A DNA stretch of 64,000 bases, from NCBI RefSeq assembly GCF_014596725.1, contig NZ_JACVEG010000005.1, forward strand, positions 62,001 through 126,000, given 5' to 3'. Positions within the stretch are counted from its first letter, which is position 1. The number at the start of each line of letters is the position of its first letter. This document shows positions 30,509-38,652 of the stretch, one piece after another. Both the position numbers and the translations under genes were made by a program. Below the pieces are notes generated by a model. The model saw nothing but the letters and a program-made list of their open reading frames with translations, searched no databases and had not been told where the DNA came from. This DNA is from Vibrio sp. Y2-5. Lineage in GTDB: Bacteria > Pseudomonadota > Gammaproteobacteria > Enterobacterales > Vibrionaceae.

Positions 30509-30539
30509 ATACCTAAGTAACTTCAAGATACTTAGGTAT
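30509..30539. repeat. 31-bp inverted repeat upstream of can
   Basis: ATACCTAAGTA, 9-nt spacer, TACTTAGGTAT: perfect 11-bp arms ending 20 bp before the can start on the minus strand. It could be an operator or 5'-leader hairpin. It resembles short mobile-looking hairpins of Vibrio intergenic regions, but I cannot assign it. Confidence 0.6.
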
Positions 30540-30771
30540 GAACCAACTATACACAATGTCTCTATATCAATCTCTGACTATTTTGCTTATAGATTACTCA
30601 TCTGAGCAGTGTAGAAAATTATCCATGATTTCTATCGATTAACAACATTCAGTTAGTAAGGCTATTTAAACGTACAGTTGTTAAGGTTTATAAAAACTAT
30701 TTGATGTTTGGGGTTGAAAACCGCCGTTAAAATCGGCACATATACGGTATTCTCACAAAAAGAGCTCCATT

Positions 30772-31683
30772 ATGTACGCATTAGAAATAGATCAGCTGCG
30801 CAAAACCTACGCGGGTGGTTTTGAAGCGCTGAAAGGCATTAGTGTGTCTGTCAAAAAGGGCGATTTCTACGCCTTGCTTGGACCTAACGGTGCAGGTAAA
30901 TCGACGACTATCGGTATCATTTCTTCGCTGGTTAACAAGACGTCGGGCAAGGTGAAGGTGTTTGGTTATGACATCGATACTCATCTTGAAGAAGCGAAGC
31001 AGCAACTGGGCCTGGTTCCTCAGGAATTTAACTTCAACCAGTTTGAAACCGTAGAACAGATTGTTACTCAGCAAGCAGGTTATTACGGTGTCTCAAAAGC
31101 GCTAGCTAAAGAGAGGGCTGAGAAGTACCTAACTCAACTGGATTTGTGGGAGAAGCGTAAAGAGCGTGCTCGGAACTTGTCTGGTGGTATGAAGCGTCGC
31201 CTGATGATTGCGCGTGCATTAATGCATGAACCACAATTGCTGATCCTTGATGAACCGACGGCTGGCGTTGATATCGAATTGCGCCGTTCTATGTGGGAGT
31301 TTCTGAAGAAGATTAATGCGCAGGGAATTACGATTATTCTGACGACTCACTATCTGGAAGAAGCAGAAATGCTGTGTCGTAACATAGGTATCATCAACCG
31401 TGGTGAAGTTATCGAAAACACCACCATGAAAGGTTTGTTGTCGAAGCTTCACGTTGAAACATTTGTGTTGGATATCGAAAACGAAAGTCAGCTAACAGAA
31501 CTTGACGGTGTTATTTCGCAAACCCTGAAAGACGGTTCGCTGGAAATAGAAATCGAAAAAACACAAGGGTTGAACCACATCTTTAGTCAGCTTACAGAGC
31601 AAGGCGTAAGGGTGTTGTCGATGCGTAATAAAGCTAACCGTTTAGAAGAGCTGTTTGTTCGAATTGTTCGCGAACAGAGTTAA
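30772..31683 (+). CDS. yadG: ABC-2 type exporter ATP-binding protein (YadG type)
   Basis: 303-residue ABC ATPase with Walker A GPNGAGKST (about residues 37-45), Q-loop PQEF, signature LSGGMKRR, Walker B LLILDEPTAG and switch His in TTHYLEE. The C-terminal 70 residues are a DrrA-like extension. It is paired 9 nt upstream of an ABC-2 permease, and the gene pair lies next to can, as yadGH does in E. coli. The substrate is unknown; members export lipids, drugs or polysaccharides. Confidence 0.9.
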   Translation: MYALEIDQLRKTYAGGFEALKGISVSVKKGDFYALLGPNGAGKSTTIGIISSLVNKTSGKVKVFGYDIDTHLEEAKQQLGLVPQEFNFNQFETVEQIVTQQAGYYGVSKALAKERAEKYLTQLDLWEKRKERARNLSGGMKRRLMIARALMHEPQLLILDEPTAGVDIELRRSMWEFLKKINAQGITIILTTHYLEEAEMLCRNIGIINRGEVIENTTMKGLLSKLHVETFVLDIENESQLTELDGVISQTLKDGSLEIEIEKTQGLNHIFSQLTEQGVRVLSMRNKANRLEELFVRIVREQS

Positions 31684-31692
31684 GGAACCACT

Positions 31693-32463
31693 ATGTATCA
31701 AATTTATTGGACAGCTTTTGTTAGCTTGTTAAGTAAAGAAGTCACTCGTTTTACGCGAATTTGGGTGCAAACCTTAGTTCCACCAGTCATTACCATGTGC
31801 CTCTATTTCATCATTTTTGGTAACTTGATTGGTTCTCGCATCGGTCAGATGAACGGTTTTAGCTACATGGAGTACATCATTCCCGGTTTGATTATGATGT
31901 CAGTGATTACTAACTCTTACTCGAATGTAGCATCATCATTTTTTAGTGCCAAAATGCAGAAGAATATTGAAGAGTTGCTGGTGGCACCTGTGCCTAACTA
32001 CGTCATCATTGCAGGCTATGTGATGGGCGGTGTAACCCGTGGTTTGCTGGTTGGTTCGCTGGTAACTTTTGTTTCTTTGTTCTTTGTGCATTTGAATGTG
32101 GAACACTGGGGCGTCATCTTCCTGACTGTATTTATGACCTCTGTCGTTTTTGCGTTGGGTGGTTTAATCAATGCGGTATTTGCCAAAACGTTTGACGACA
32201 TTTCAATTGTTCCAACCTTCATTTTGACTCCATTGACCTATTTAGGCGGCGTATTTTATTCGATCAGCTTGTTGCCAGAGTTCTGGCAAGGTGTGTCAAA
32301 GGTTAACCCAATTGTTTATATGGTGAACGCATTCCGCTATGGCTTCTTGGGTGTGTCAGATGTGGATATTGTCACTTCTTTCAGTGTACTGAGTGTGTTT
32401 GTTGTGGTGCTTTACTGTGTTGCTCATTACTTGGTCACTAAAGGTAAAGGTCTGCGCAGTTAA
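31693..32463 (+). CDS. yadH: ABC-2 type exporter permease (YadH type)
   Basis: 256-residue inner-membrane permease with six predicted hydrophobic segments and the ABC-2 signature region (GGVFYSISLLPEFWQGVSKVN shortened; about residues 178-205). It starts 9 nt after yadG with AAGGA upstream, so the two form one operon ending in the terminator at 32511-32541. Specificity cannot be read from sequence. Confidence 0.9.
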   Translation: MYQIYWTAFVSLLSKEVTRFTRIWVQTLVPPVITMCLYFIIFGNLIGSRIGQMNGFSYMEYIIPGLIMMSVITNSYSNVASSFFSAKMQKNIEELLVAPVPNYVIIAGYVMGGVTRGLLVGSLVTFVSLFFVHLNVEHWGVIFLTVFMTSVVFALGGLINAVFAKTFDDISIVPTFILTPLTYLGGVFYSISLLPEFWQGVSKVNPIVYMVNAFRYGFLGVSDVDIVTSFSVLSVFVVVLYCVAHYLVTKGKGLRS

Positions 32464-32510
32464 TCATTTATCTTCGCGATAGCCCATTTAAGAGTGCATT
32501 CTTGCTCAAT

Positions 32511-32541
32511 AAAAAAGGTCAACATAAGTTGACCTTTTTTT
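32511..32541. terminator. Bidirectional terminator between yadH and panC
   Basis: Stem AAGGTCAAC-ATAA-GTTGACCTT flanked by A and T tracts serves both convergent operons. Confidence 0.92.
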
Positions 32542-32578
32542 CTTTTAAACCAATGCATTGTGGAAATTAAATATCGGT

Positions 32579-33445
32579 TTAGCTCTGTTGTTCTGATACG
32601 AAATCGACAACCTGATTATCAATCAGTCGGACTTTACCTAAAAATGCTGACATCAAAATCACGACTTGCTTGGTTTCTTCAGACACTGGTAGCAAAGTGC
32701 GGGAATCACGAATAAAAATTTGATCCGGTTCTAGACCCGCTGCGCGCAGTTGGTCTTGAGCATCGACAACGATAGAGTCGTAATCACGACGACCACCACG
32801 TAACGCGCTGCTGATCCAGTGCATCGTACGAGCGAGTACTGGCGCACGTTGACGCTCGTTTAGAGACAGCAAGTTGTTGCGAGAACTCATCGCAAGACCA
32901 TCCATCTCACGCACAGTAGGGACACCGACAATTTCGATATCCATGCATAGGTCTACAACCATTTGGCGAATCACAGCTAACTGCTGGAAATCTTTTTCGC
33001 CAAAGCAGGCTACATCAGGTTTAACGATGTTAAACAGTTTGGCGACCACTGTTGCCACACCACGGAAGTGACCCGGACGTGAAGCGCCTTCAAGAATGGT
33101 TGATAACCCAGGCACTTCTACAGAAGTCTGCTTATCAAGGCCATATGGGTACATGATTTCTGGGGTCGGTGTGAATACAATTTCCACGTTTTCACTGGTC
33201 AGTTTGTTATAGTCTTCTTCCAGTGTACGAGGGTAACTATTGAGGTCATCCACGCGTTCAAACTGCATTGGGTTAACAAAGATACTCACGATAACAATTT
33301 CGGCTAATTCGCGAGCTTTACGTACGAGTGTCAGGTGACCTTCGTGTAAGTTACCCATAGTTGGAACAAACGCCACTTTTCGACCATCACGCTTATACTG
33401 TTGGATCTGCTCGCGAAGAGCTGAGATATCAGCATATGTCTGCAT
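32579..33445 (-). CDS. panC: Pantothenate synthetase
   Basis: Condenses pantoate and beta-alanine using ATP, the last step of pantothenate synthesis. The 288-residue protein has the nucleotidyltransferase [10 protein letters not shown] motif near residue 30, FGEKDFQQL and the SSRNNLL (KMSKS-equivalent) segment. It is second gene of panB-panC with a 10-nt gap. panD is not in the window. Confidence 0.96.
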   Translation of the reverse strand: MQTYADISALREQIQQYKRDGRKVAFVPTMGNLHEGHLTLVRKARELAEIVIVSIFVNPMQFERVDDLNSYPRTLEEDYNKLTSENVEIVFTPTPEIMYPYGLDKQTSVEVPGLSTILEGASRPGHFRGVATVVAKLFNIVKPDVACFGEKDFQQLAVIRQMVVDLCMDIEIVGVPTVREMDGLAMSSRNNLLSLNERQRAPVLARTMHWISSALRGGRRDYDSIVVDAQDQLRAAGLEPDQIFIRDSRTLLPVSEETKQVVILMSAFLGKVRLIDNQVVDFVSEQQS

Positions 33446-33455
33446 GAACTACTCC

Positions 33456-34250
33456 TTAGGCAATAGTATGTGCTTCATCAGGGAAGCGTCCGGCTTCTAC
33501 GTCAGCAATGTAAGCTGCCACAGCTTTATGCATGTCGCCTGTTTCAGCAAGGAAATTCTTTGAGAATTTTGGCATGTAATTGGCTGAAATTCCGAACATA
33601 TCGTGCATCACCAGAATTTGGCCATCAGTGCTGTTACCTGCACCGATACCGATAACTGGTACATCCAAAATTTGTGTAATACGCTCTGCTAAACTGGCAG
33701 GTACACACTCAAGAAGAACGATTTGTGCGCCAGCTTCTTGCAGTGCAAGCGCATCTTTCACCATACGATCGGCTTGTTCTTGGTCACGTCCTTGAACTTT
33801 GTAGCCACCAAAAATGTTCACTGACTGAGGCGTCAAACCAAGGTGTGCACAAACTGGTACTGCACGCTCAGTGAGCATTTTAACGGTATCGACTAACCAG
33901 TCACCGCCTTCGATTTTCACCATGTTCGCACCAGCGCGCATGATTTTTGCTGCGTTTTCACAGGCTTGTTCAGGGGTTGCGTAGCTCATGAACGGCATGT
34001 CCGCCATTAGCAAGCAGTTAGGGCTACCTTTACGTACACAACGCGTGTGGTAGGCGATATCGTCAACACTGACGGGTAGAGTGTCACTCTCGCCTTGCAG
34101 AACCATACCCAGTGAATCGCCGACTAAAAGAACAGGCATCTCTTGGCTTTCAAACAGTTGCGCGAAGCTCGCGTCATAGGCAGTAGAGGTAGCAAATTTA
34201 CGACCTTCTTTTTTCCACTTCATTAGGTCGTTGATTGTTATTTTTTTCAT
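33456..34250 (-). CDS. panB: 3-methyl-2-oxobutanoate hydroxymethyltransferase
   Basis: Makes ketopantoate from 2-ketoisovalerate and methylene-THF. The 264-residue TIM-barrel decamer subunit has metal ligands in [14 protein letters not shown] and ADMPFMSY, and the family segments VKIEGG and GIGAG. It is first gene of panBC, 36 nt downstream of folK, so folK-panBC may be one transcript, as in many gammaproteobacteria. Confidence 0.96.
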   Translation of the reverse strand: MKKITINDLMKWKKEGRKFATSTAYDASFAQLFESQEMPVLLVGDSLGMVLQGESDTLPVSVDDIAYHTRCVRKGSPNCLLMADMPFMSYATPEQACENAAKIMRAGANMVKIEGGDWLVDTVKMLTERAVPVCAHLGLTPQSVNIFGGYKVQGRDQEQADRMVKDALALQEAGAQIVLLECVPASLAERITQILDVPVIGIGAGNSTDGQILVMHDMFGISANYMPKFSKNFLAETGDMHKAVAAYIADVEAGRFPDEAHTIA

Positions 34251-34286
34251 TGTATGTCCTTACTAAGTCAATTGGTCAGAGCGCGG

Positions 34287-34769
34287 CTATTGCCAAATAC
34301 TCAGCCCATTGAGAGGAACAGATTTAAGTAACTCTTGAAGCGCAGTGCCATCAGGGAGTTGCAGCTCAGGTGTGATTTCTGCAAGTGGATATAGGACAAA
34401 CTCTCTGACACGCATACCATAGTGAGGTACGGTTAGCCGTTCAGTATCGATGGTCTCATTGCCATATAGTACGATATCGAGATCGAGAGTCCTTGGCCCC
34501 CAACGCTCATCTTTACGTACTCGTCCTTGTTCTTGTTCAATCGCCTGAGTGCAATCAAGCAACTCAAGAGGTGTTAATTCTGTCTCAACTGCCACAACAG
34601 CATTAATGTAATCGGGTTGATTTTGCGGACCCATCGGAGTGCTGCTGTACAGTGATGAAGCCGCGATAAAACGCGACTTCGGTAACTTGGTTAGTGCTTC
34701 AATAGCATTGTTGGCTTGACTCACAGGGTCACTGAGATTACTGCCGACTGCGATATACGCTACTGTCAT
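34287..34769 (-). CDS. folK: 2-amino-4-hydroxy-6-hydroxymethyldihydropteridine pyrophosphokinase
   Basis: Folate pathway HPPK, which transfers pyrophosphate from ATP to 6-hydroxymethyl-7,8-dihydropterin. The 160-residue protein has N-terminal VGSNLSDP and the signature RWGPRTLDLDI with the catalytic Arg/Asp residues. Its ATG overlaps the pcnB stop by 4 nt (ATGA), showing translational coupling with pcnB, the arrangement known from E. coli. Confidence 0.95.
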   Translation of the reverse strand: MTVAYIAVGSNLSDPVSQANNAIEALTKLPKSRFIAASSLYSSTPMGPQNQPDYINAVVAVETELTPLELLDCTQAIEQEQGRVRKDERWGPRTLDLDIVLYGNETIDTERLTVPHYGMRVREFVLYPLAEITPELQLPDGTALQELLKSVPLNGLSIWQ

Positions 34770-36127
34770 GATGCTGGCTTGCTCTTTTTCTTGCGTGTCG
34801 ATGGACGACGGCGGCGAGTACCTGAAGGTTTAGTTACGCTGTCTAGGTCTGCCACCATTGCTTGTCGCATAGTACGACCCGCAGTTTGGAAGGTTTGCCA
34901 CCAGTCAGCCAGTTGCTTCACTTCTCCGTCTTCAACTTCGCCGCGCATTTCTAGGAAATCGAAACCAGCACGGAATTTATTCAGTTCCATCAAGCGGAAA
35001 GCGCGTTTACCGTTACGACGAGGTAAGCGTAACTGCAGTTGCCAAATTTCACGCATAGTAGCGGTGTGACGACGAGGTATCGCAATCGACTTAACCACTT
35101 CATCAAGAATTTTGTTGCTCGCTTCCATAACCGCATCGTAGAAGTTGAGGTTATGACTTTCCATCATCTCTTCTGCGAGTTTCACCATCGGATACCAGAA
35201 AATCGCTGCAAACATAAAGGCAGGGTTAATGCGTTTGCCTTCTTCAATGCGTAGATCTGTTGAATCAAGCACTAAGTCGAGCATGTGCTCTGCTTGTGAT
35301 GAGTAATCTTCAGTGAAGTGACGTGCGATAGTCGGAAACACTTGTTGGAACAGGTTGTACTCACGCATCAGGTGGTACGTTTCCAAACCGTGTCCAGATT
35401 GCAGCATTTTCAGCATCTCTTCATAGAGACGAGCGGCAGGAACATCGCGTAATAGCGGCGCTAAATCTTCAATTGGCGCTGCGGTATCTTCTTCGATGTC
35501 GAAATCCAGTTTTACTGCAAAACGAATCGCACGAAGCATACGCACTGGGTCTTCACGGTAACGAGTTTCTGGATCGCCGATCAGACGAACAAGTCTGTCT
35601 TCAAGGTCTTCCATACCACCTGCGTAGTCATGGATAGAGTAGTCGGCGATGTTGTAGTACATAGCGTTGATGGTGAAGTCACGGCGCTCAGCATCTTCAT
35701 CAATGGTGCCGTAGACGTTATCACGCAGTAGCATACCGGCTTCTGATTGCACCGCTAGCTGTTTGTTTTGCTCCTGATGATGACCACGGAAAGTAGCCAC
35801 TTCAATGATGTCGCGTCCAAACATGATATGTGCAAGACGGAAACGGCGACCAATCAAACGGCAGTTGCGGAACAACTGACGAATTTCTTCTGGCGTCGCA
35901 TTGGTTGCGATATCGAAATCTTTTGGTACTTCTTCGAGTAGTAAATCTCGAACACCACCACCGACTAGGTAGGCGTCAAAACCCGCACCCTGAAGACGAT
36001 ACAACACCTTTAACGCGTTATCGCTGATCTGCTTACGCGAAATGTTGTGCTCTTGGCGAGTGACGATATTCAAAGCTAAGCTTGGATATATGTGATGTTC
36101 GCTTTCTTTTAAGTCGTTGTTATTCAT
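34766..36127 (-). CDS. pcnB: Poly(A) polymerase I
   Basis: Adds poly(A) tails that promote RNA decay and controls plasmid copy number in E. coli. The nucleotidyltransferase head (LVGGGVRDLLL; catalytic DFDIATNA; RRFRLAHI; RRDFTINAM) is followed by RNA-binding helices and a basic tail (RRRRPSTRKKKSKP). The start is uncertain. ATG 36127 lacks a clear ribosome site, the frame stays open upstream, and E. coli pcnB is known to start at a non-AUG codon. The region conserved with E. coli begins near residue 25 (RQEHNISRKQIS). Confidence 0.93.
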   Translation of the reverse strand: MNNNDLKESEHHIYPSLALNIVTRQEHNISRKQISDNALKVLYRLQGAGFDAYLVGGGVRDLLLEEVPKDFDIATNATPEEIRQLFRNCRLIGRRFRLAHIMFGRDIIEVATFRGHHQEQNKQLAVQSEAGMLLRDNVYGTIDEDAERRDFTINAMYYNIADYSIHDYAGGMEDLEDRLVRLIGDPETRYREDPVRMLRAIRFAVKLDFDIEEDTAAPIEDLAPLLRDVPAARLYEEMLKMLQSGHGLETYHLMREYNLFQQVFPTIARHFTEDYSSQAEHMLDLVLDSTDLRIEEGKRINPAFMFAAIFWYPMVKLAEEMMESHNLNFYDAVMEASNKILDEVVKSIAIPRRHTATMREIWQLQLRLPRRNGKRAFRLMELNKFRAGFDFLEMRGEVEDGEVKQLADWWQTFQTAGRTMRQAMVADLDSVTKPSGTRRRRPSTRKKKSKPAS

Positions 36128-36216
36128 GTATGTTTTACAATGATTGGTGTTGCCTCTTGTGCCGTTAATCTTTGCGATTACAGCCCAAACTGGCTGGATT
36201 TGCGGCTAATAATAGC

Positions 36217-37107
36217 TTACAAGGCGTCATTTGAGAATCTTGGTGTGATCTCGATCTGCTGTGGAAGCTGCTCAATATGCCAATTCTTTGTTCCCCAATC
36301 GATGATTTCATCAATTCGACCATCGGCGATTCCCTTGGGGAAAATAAACCCTAAAAACTGCATCGCTTTCATTAGCGTCGGCTTAGGGGTACTAGGATCA
36401 ATCGCTGTTGCATGGTTTTGTTTGGATAACTTATTACCGTTGATGTCCATCGCAAGCGGCAAATGTAAATAGCTAACAGGTGCTTGGTTGAGCGTTTTAT
36501 ACAAGCTGATTTGACGGCCTGTTGGCTCAATCAGATCGGCGCCTCGTACAACCTCTGTGACACCTTGGTCAATATCATCGATAACGACCGCTAAGTTATA
36601 AGCGTACAAACCATCTCGACGCTTAATAATAAAATCTTCTTTGCTTAGTGCTTCTGGTATTGTTATCTCGCCGTGTTTCAGGTCGATGAATGACGAAACT
36701 GGATGATCCATCCGAAGTCGCACTGAGCAATCAGAGCGGTTTGTTAACCCTTTATCTCGGCATGTTCCAAGATAGAAGTCACCCGCTGTTTTAATTTGTT
36801 TACGCGTGCATTGGCATAAGTAAGCTTGGCCAGATGCGAGCCATTGTTCGATTTGCTGTTGATATAAATGGTGGCGATGACTCTGATAAACAACCTCTCC
36901 ATCCCATTCTAATCCATACGCTTCTATTGCCTTTAATATAAGGCTGGCGGCGCCGGGCATTTCTCTTGGCGGATCGAGATCTTCAATTCTTACTAACCAC
37001 TGACCAAGTTGCGATTTGGCTTGGAAGTAACTGCCTAATGCGGCGACTAATGAACCAAAGTGTAATGGTCCAGAAGGTGAAGGGGCGAAACGACCAACGT
37101 AACTCAT
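36217..37107 (-). CDS. gluQRS: Glutamyl-Q tRNA(Asp) synthetase
   Basis: Truncated GluRS paralogue that attaches glutamate to queuosine of tRNA-Asp. The 296 residues hold only the catalytic domain: HIGH-like HFGS in RFAPSPSGPLHFGS, a four-ligand zinc insert around CQCTRKQ and GTCRDKG, and KMSKS-like KLSKQ. No anticodon-binding domain is present, as expected. It is located between dksA and pcnB, the usual gammaproteobacterial order dksA-gluQ-pcnB-folK. Confidence 0.94.
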   Translation of the reverse strand: MSYVGRFAPSPSGPLHFGSLVAALGSYFQAKSQLGQWLVRIEDLDPPREMPGAASLILKAIEAYGLEWDGEVVYQSHRHHLYQQQIEQWLASGQAYLCQCTRKQIKTAGDFYLGTCRDKGLTNRSDCSVRLRMDHPVSSFIDLKHGEITIPEALSKEDFIIKRRDGLYAYNLAVVIDDIDQGVTEVVRGADLIEPTGRQISLYKTLNQAPVSYLHLPLAMDINGNKLSKQNHATAIDPSTPKPTLMKAMQFLGFIFPKGIADGRIDEIIDWGTKNWHIEQLPQQIEITPRFSNDAL

Positions 37108-37210
37108 AATGCCTATATTTGCTTAAGAAGATTGATGGAAGAAGTGTAAGTATCAAACTTTAAGAAGTTATTGGCTACCTTTACCAACATTTGCGAAAAA
37201 ATAGTAAAAC

Positions 37211-37235
37211 AAAAAGGGAGCAATCGCTCCCTTCG
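37211..37235 (-). terminator. dksA terminator
   Basis: Stem AAGGGAGC / GCTCCCTT with a 4-nt loop is followed on the minus strand by T5 and further T-rich sequence, 16 bp after the dksA stop. Confidence 0.85.
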
Positions 37236-37250
37236 TGACATCTGTTGGGG

Positions 37251-37697
37251 TTAACCCATCATCTGTTTTTCTTTGATTTCCGCAAGCGTTTTACAGTCGA
37301 TACAAAGATCAGCAGTAGGGCGAGCTTCCAAGCGACGAATGCCGATTTCAACACCACAAGACTCACAGAAGCCGAAATCATCTTCTTTTAGCTTGTCGAG
37401 TGTCTTTTCGATCTTCTTAATCAAACGACGTTCACGGTCACGATTGCGAAGTTCTAGGCTAAATTCTTCTTCTTGAGAAGCACGGTCAACAGGGTCTGGA
37501 AAGTTTGCCGCTTCGTCCTGCATATGGTGAACAGTGCGATCAACTTCTTCCCTGAGCTGGTTGCGCCAAGCTTGTAAAATTTTCGTAAAATGAGCCACTT
37601 GCTCTGGTGACATGTACTCTTCACCGGCTTTCTCTTGGTATGGCTCAACACCTGCAATGGCTAGGATGCCTAGCGTTTTCTTTTTGGATTCTGGCAT
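37251..37697 (-). CDS. dksA: RNA polymerase-binding transcription factor DksA
   Basis: ppGpp cofactor that enters the RNA polymerase secondary channel. The 148-residue protein has the coiled-coil with tip motif DPVDRA (Asp68, Asp71, Ala73) and a C4 zinc finger (Cys111, Cys114, Cys132, Cys135). All functional residues are present. It is monocistronic or cotranscribed with gluQRS past a partial terminator. It also supports stringent control of nearby growth genes by general knowledge, not by sequence. Confidence 0.96.
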   Translation of the reverse strand: MPESKKKTLGILAIAGVEPYQEKAGEEYMSPEQVAHFTKILQAWRNQLREEVDRTVHHMQDEAANFPDPVDRASQEEEFSLELRNRDRERRLIKKIEKTLDKLKEDDFGFCESCGVEIGIRRLEARPTADLCIDCKTLAEIKEKQMMG

Positions 37698-37822
37698 ACA
37701 GCATCTCCTACTAACACCTAGTCAACTGCTATCGCAGTCAATTTAAGGCGGGTATCTATAGCAAAAAGAAGTAACTGAGGCAAACACTGTTTTACAAAGT
37801 TATCGTCAATGTGGAGGTTTCA

Positions 37823-38578
37823 TCAATTTTTTGACGATTGATGGGAAAATTCGATTGCCGATACCAGTTGTATTTCATTGTCTGAAAGTTCTGCTTTGTA
37901 GCACAGTACTTCCACGCCTGCTTCTTGTGCCATTGTTAACAATTGTGAATAGTTCGCGTCTATATGGCGAGCTGGTGAGACTTTTTCAATACCCGAATGT
38001 AAAACTGTGAACAAAAGTATGGCTCTGCTCCCATTTTGGGCCATTTCTGACAATTCTCGTAAGTGTTTTTGCCCACGAGTGGTGACGGCATCGGGGAAAT
38101 AGCCTTGTCCTACACGTTGATTCTCTTCCCCAGTCTCGATATTGCGCTCATCCAAAAGAGTCACGCTTTTCACTTCTACATAACAGTTTGGTTTAGATTC
38201 GCTACAGAGCAAGATATCAATGCGACTATTTTCAGCACCATACTTAACTTCTGTGCGTAACTGCTCATAACCTTGCAGTTCTTTAATCGTCCCGTTTTGG
38301 ATCGCTTCAACCGCAAGTTGGTTAGCTCGCGCAGTGTTGATGCAAATTCGATGGCCTTGTGCTGTTTCTGTCAGTTCCCAACTATTGGGGTATTTGCGCT
38401 TTAGATTGTCGGACGTTGAATACCAAACTTGGTTGCCTGGGTCTGCACACCCTGTCATCGCACCAGTATTAGCACAGTGAATAGTGATTTGCTTTCCATC
38501 TTTTAACTCTACATCCGCCAGAAATCGTTTGTAGCGTTTAATTAATGTCGCGCGCTCAAGCGCTGGTGTAAATTGCAT
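37823..38578 (-). CDS. sfsA: SfsA homologue (DNA/RNA nuclease-like)
   Basis: 251-residue SfsA family protein. The N-terminal OB-fold-like part ([25 protein letters not shown]) is followed by a PD-(D/E)XK-like domain ([25 protein letters not shown]). E. coli SfsA was found through maltose/sugar fermentation effects and binds DNA; the true role is unsettled. It is adjacent to dksA as in E. coli and divergent from hrpB. Confidence 0.92.
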   Translation of the reverse strand: MQFTPALERATLIKRYKRFLADVELKDGKQITIHCANTGAMTGCADPGNQVWYSTSDNLKRKYPNSWELTETAQGHRICINTARANQLAVEAIQNGTIKELQGYEQLRTEVKYGAENSRIDILLCSESKPNCYVEVKSVTLLDERNIETGEENQRVGQGYFPDAVTTRGQKHLRELSEMAQNGSRAILLFTVLHSGIEKVSPARHIDANYSQLLTMAQEAGVEVLCYKAELSDNEIQLVSAIEFSHQSSKN

Positions 38579-38652
38579 CGAGATCCCTGTACTGTTTTTA
38601 TGTACAATGCTTTGGTTGTTAATTTGGGATATTTAAACATAAGGACATTCTC

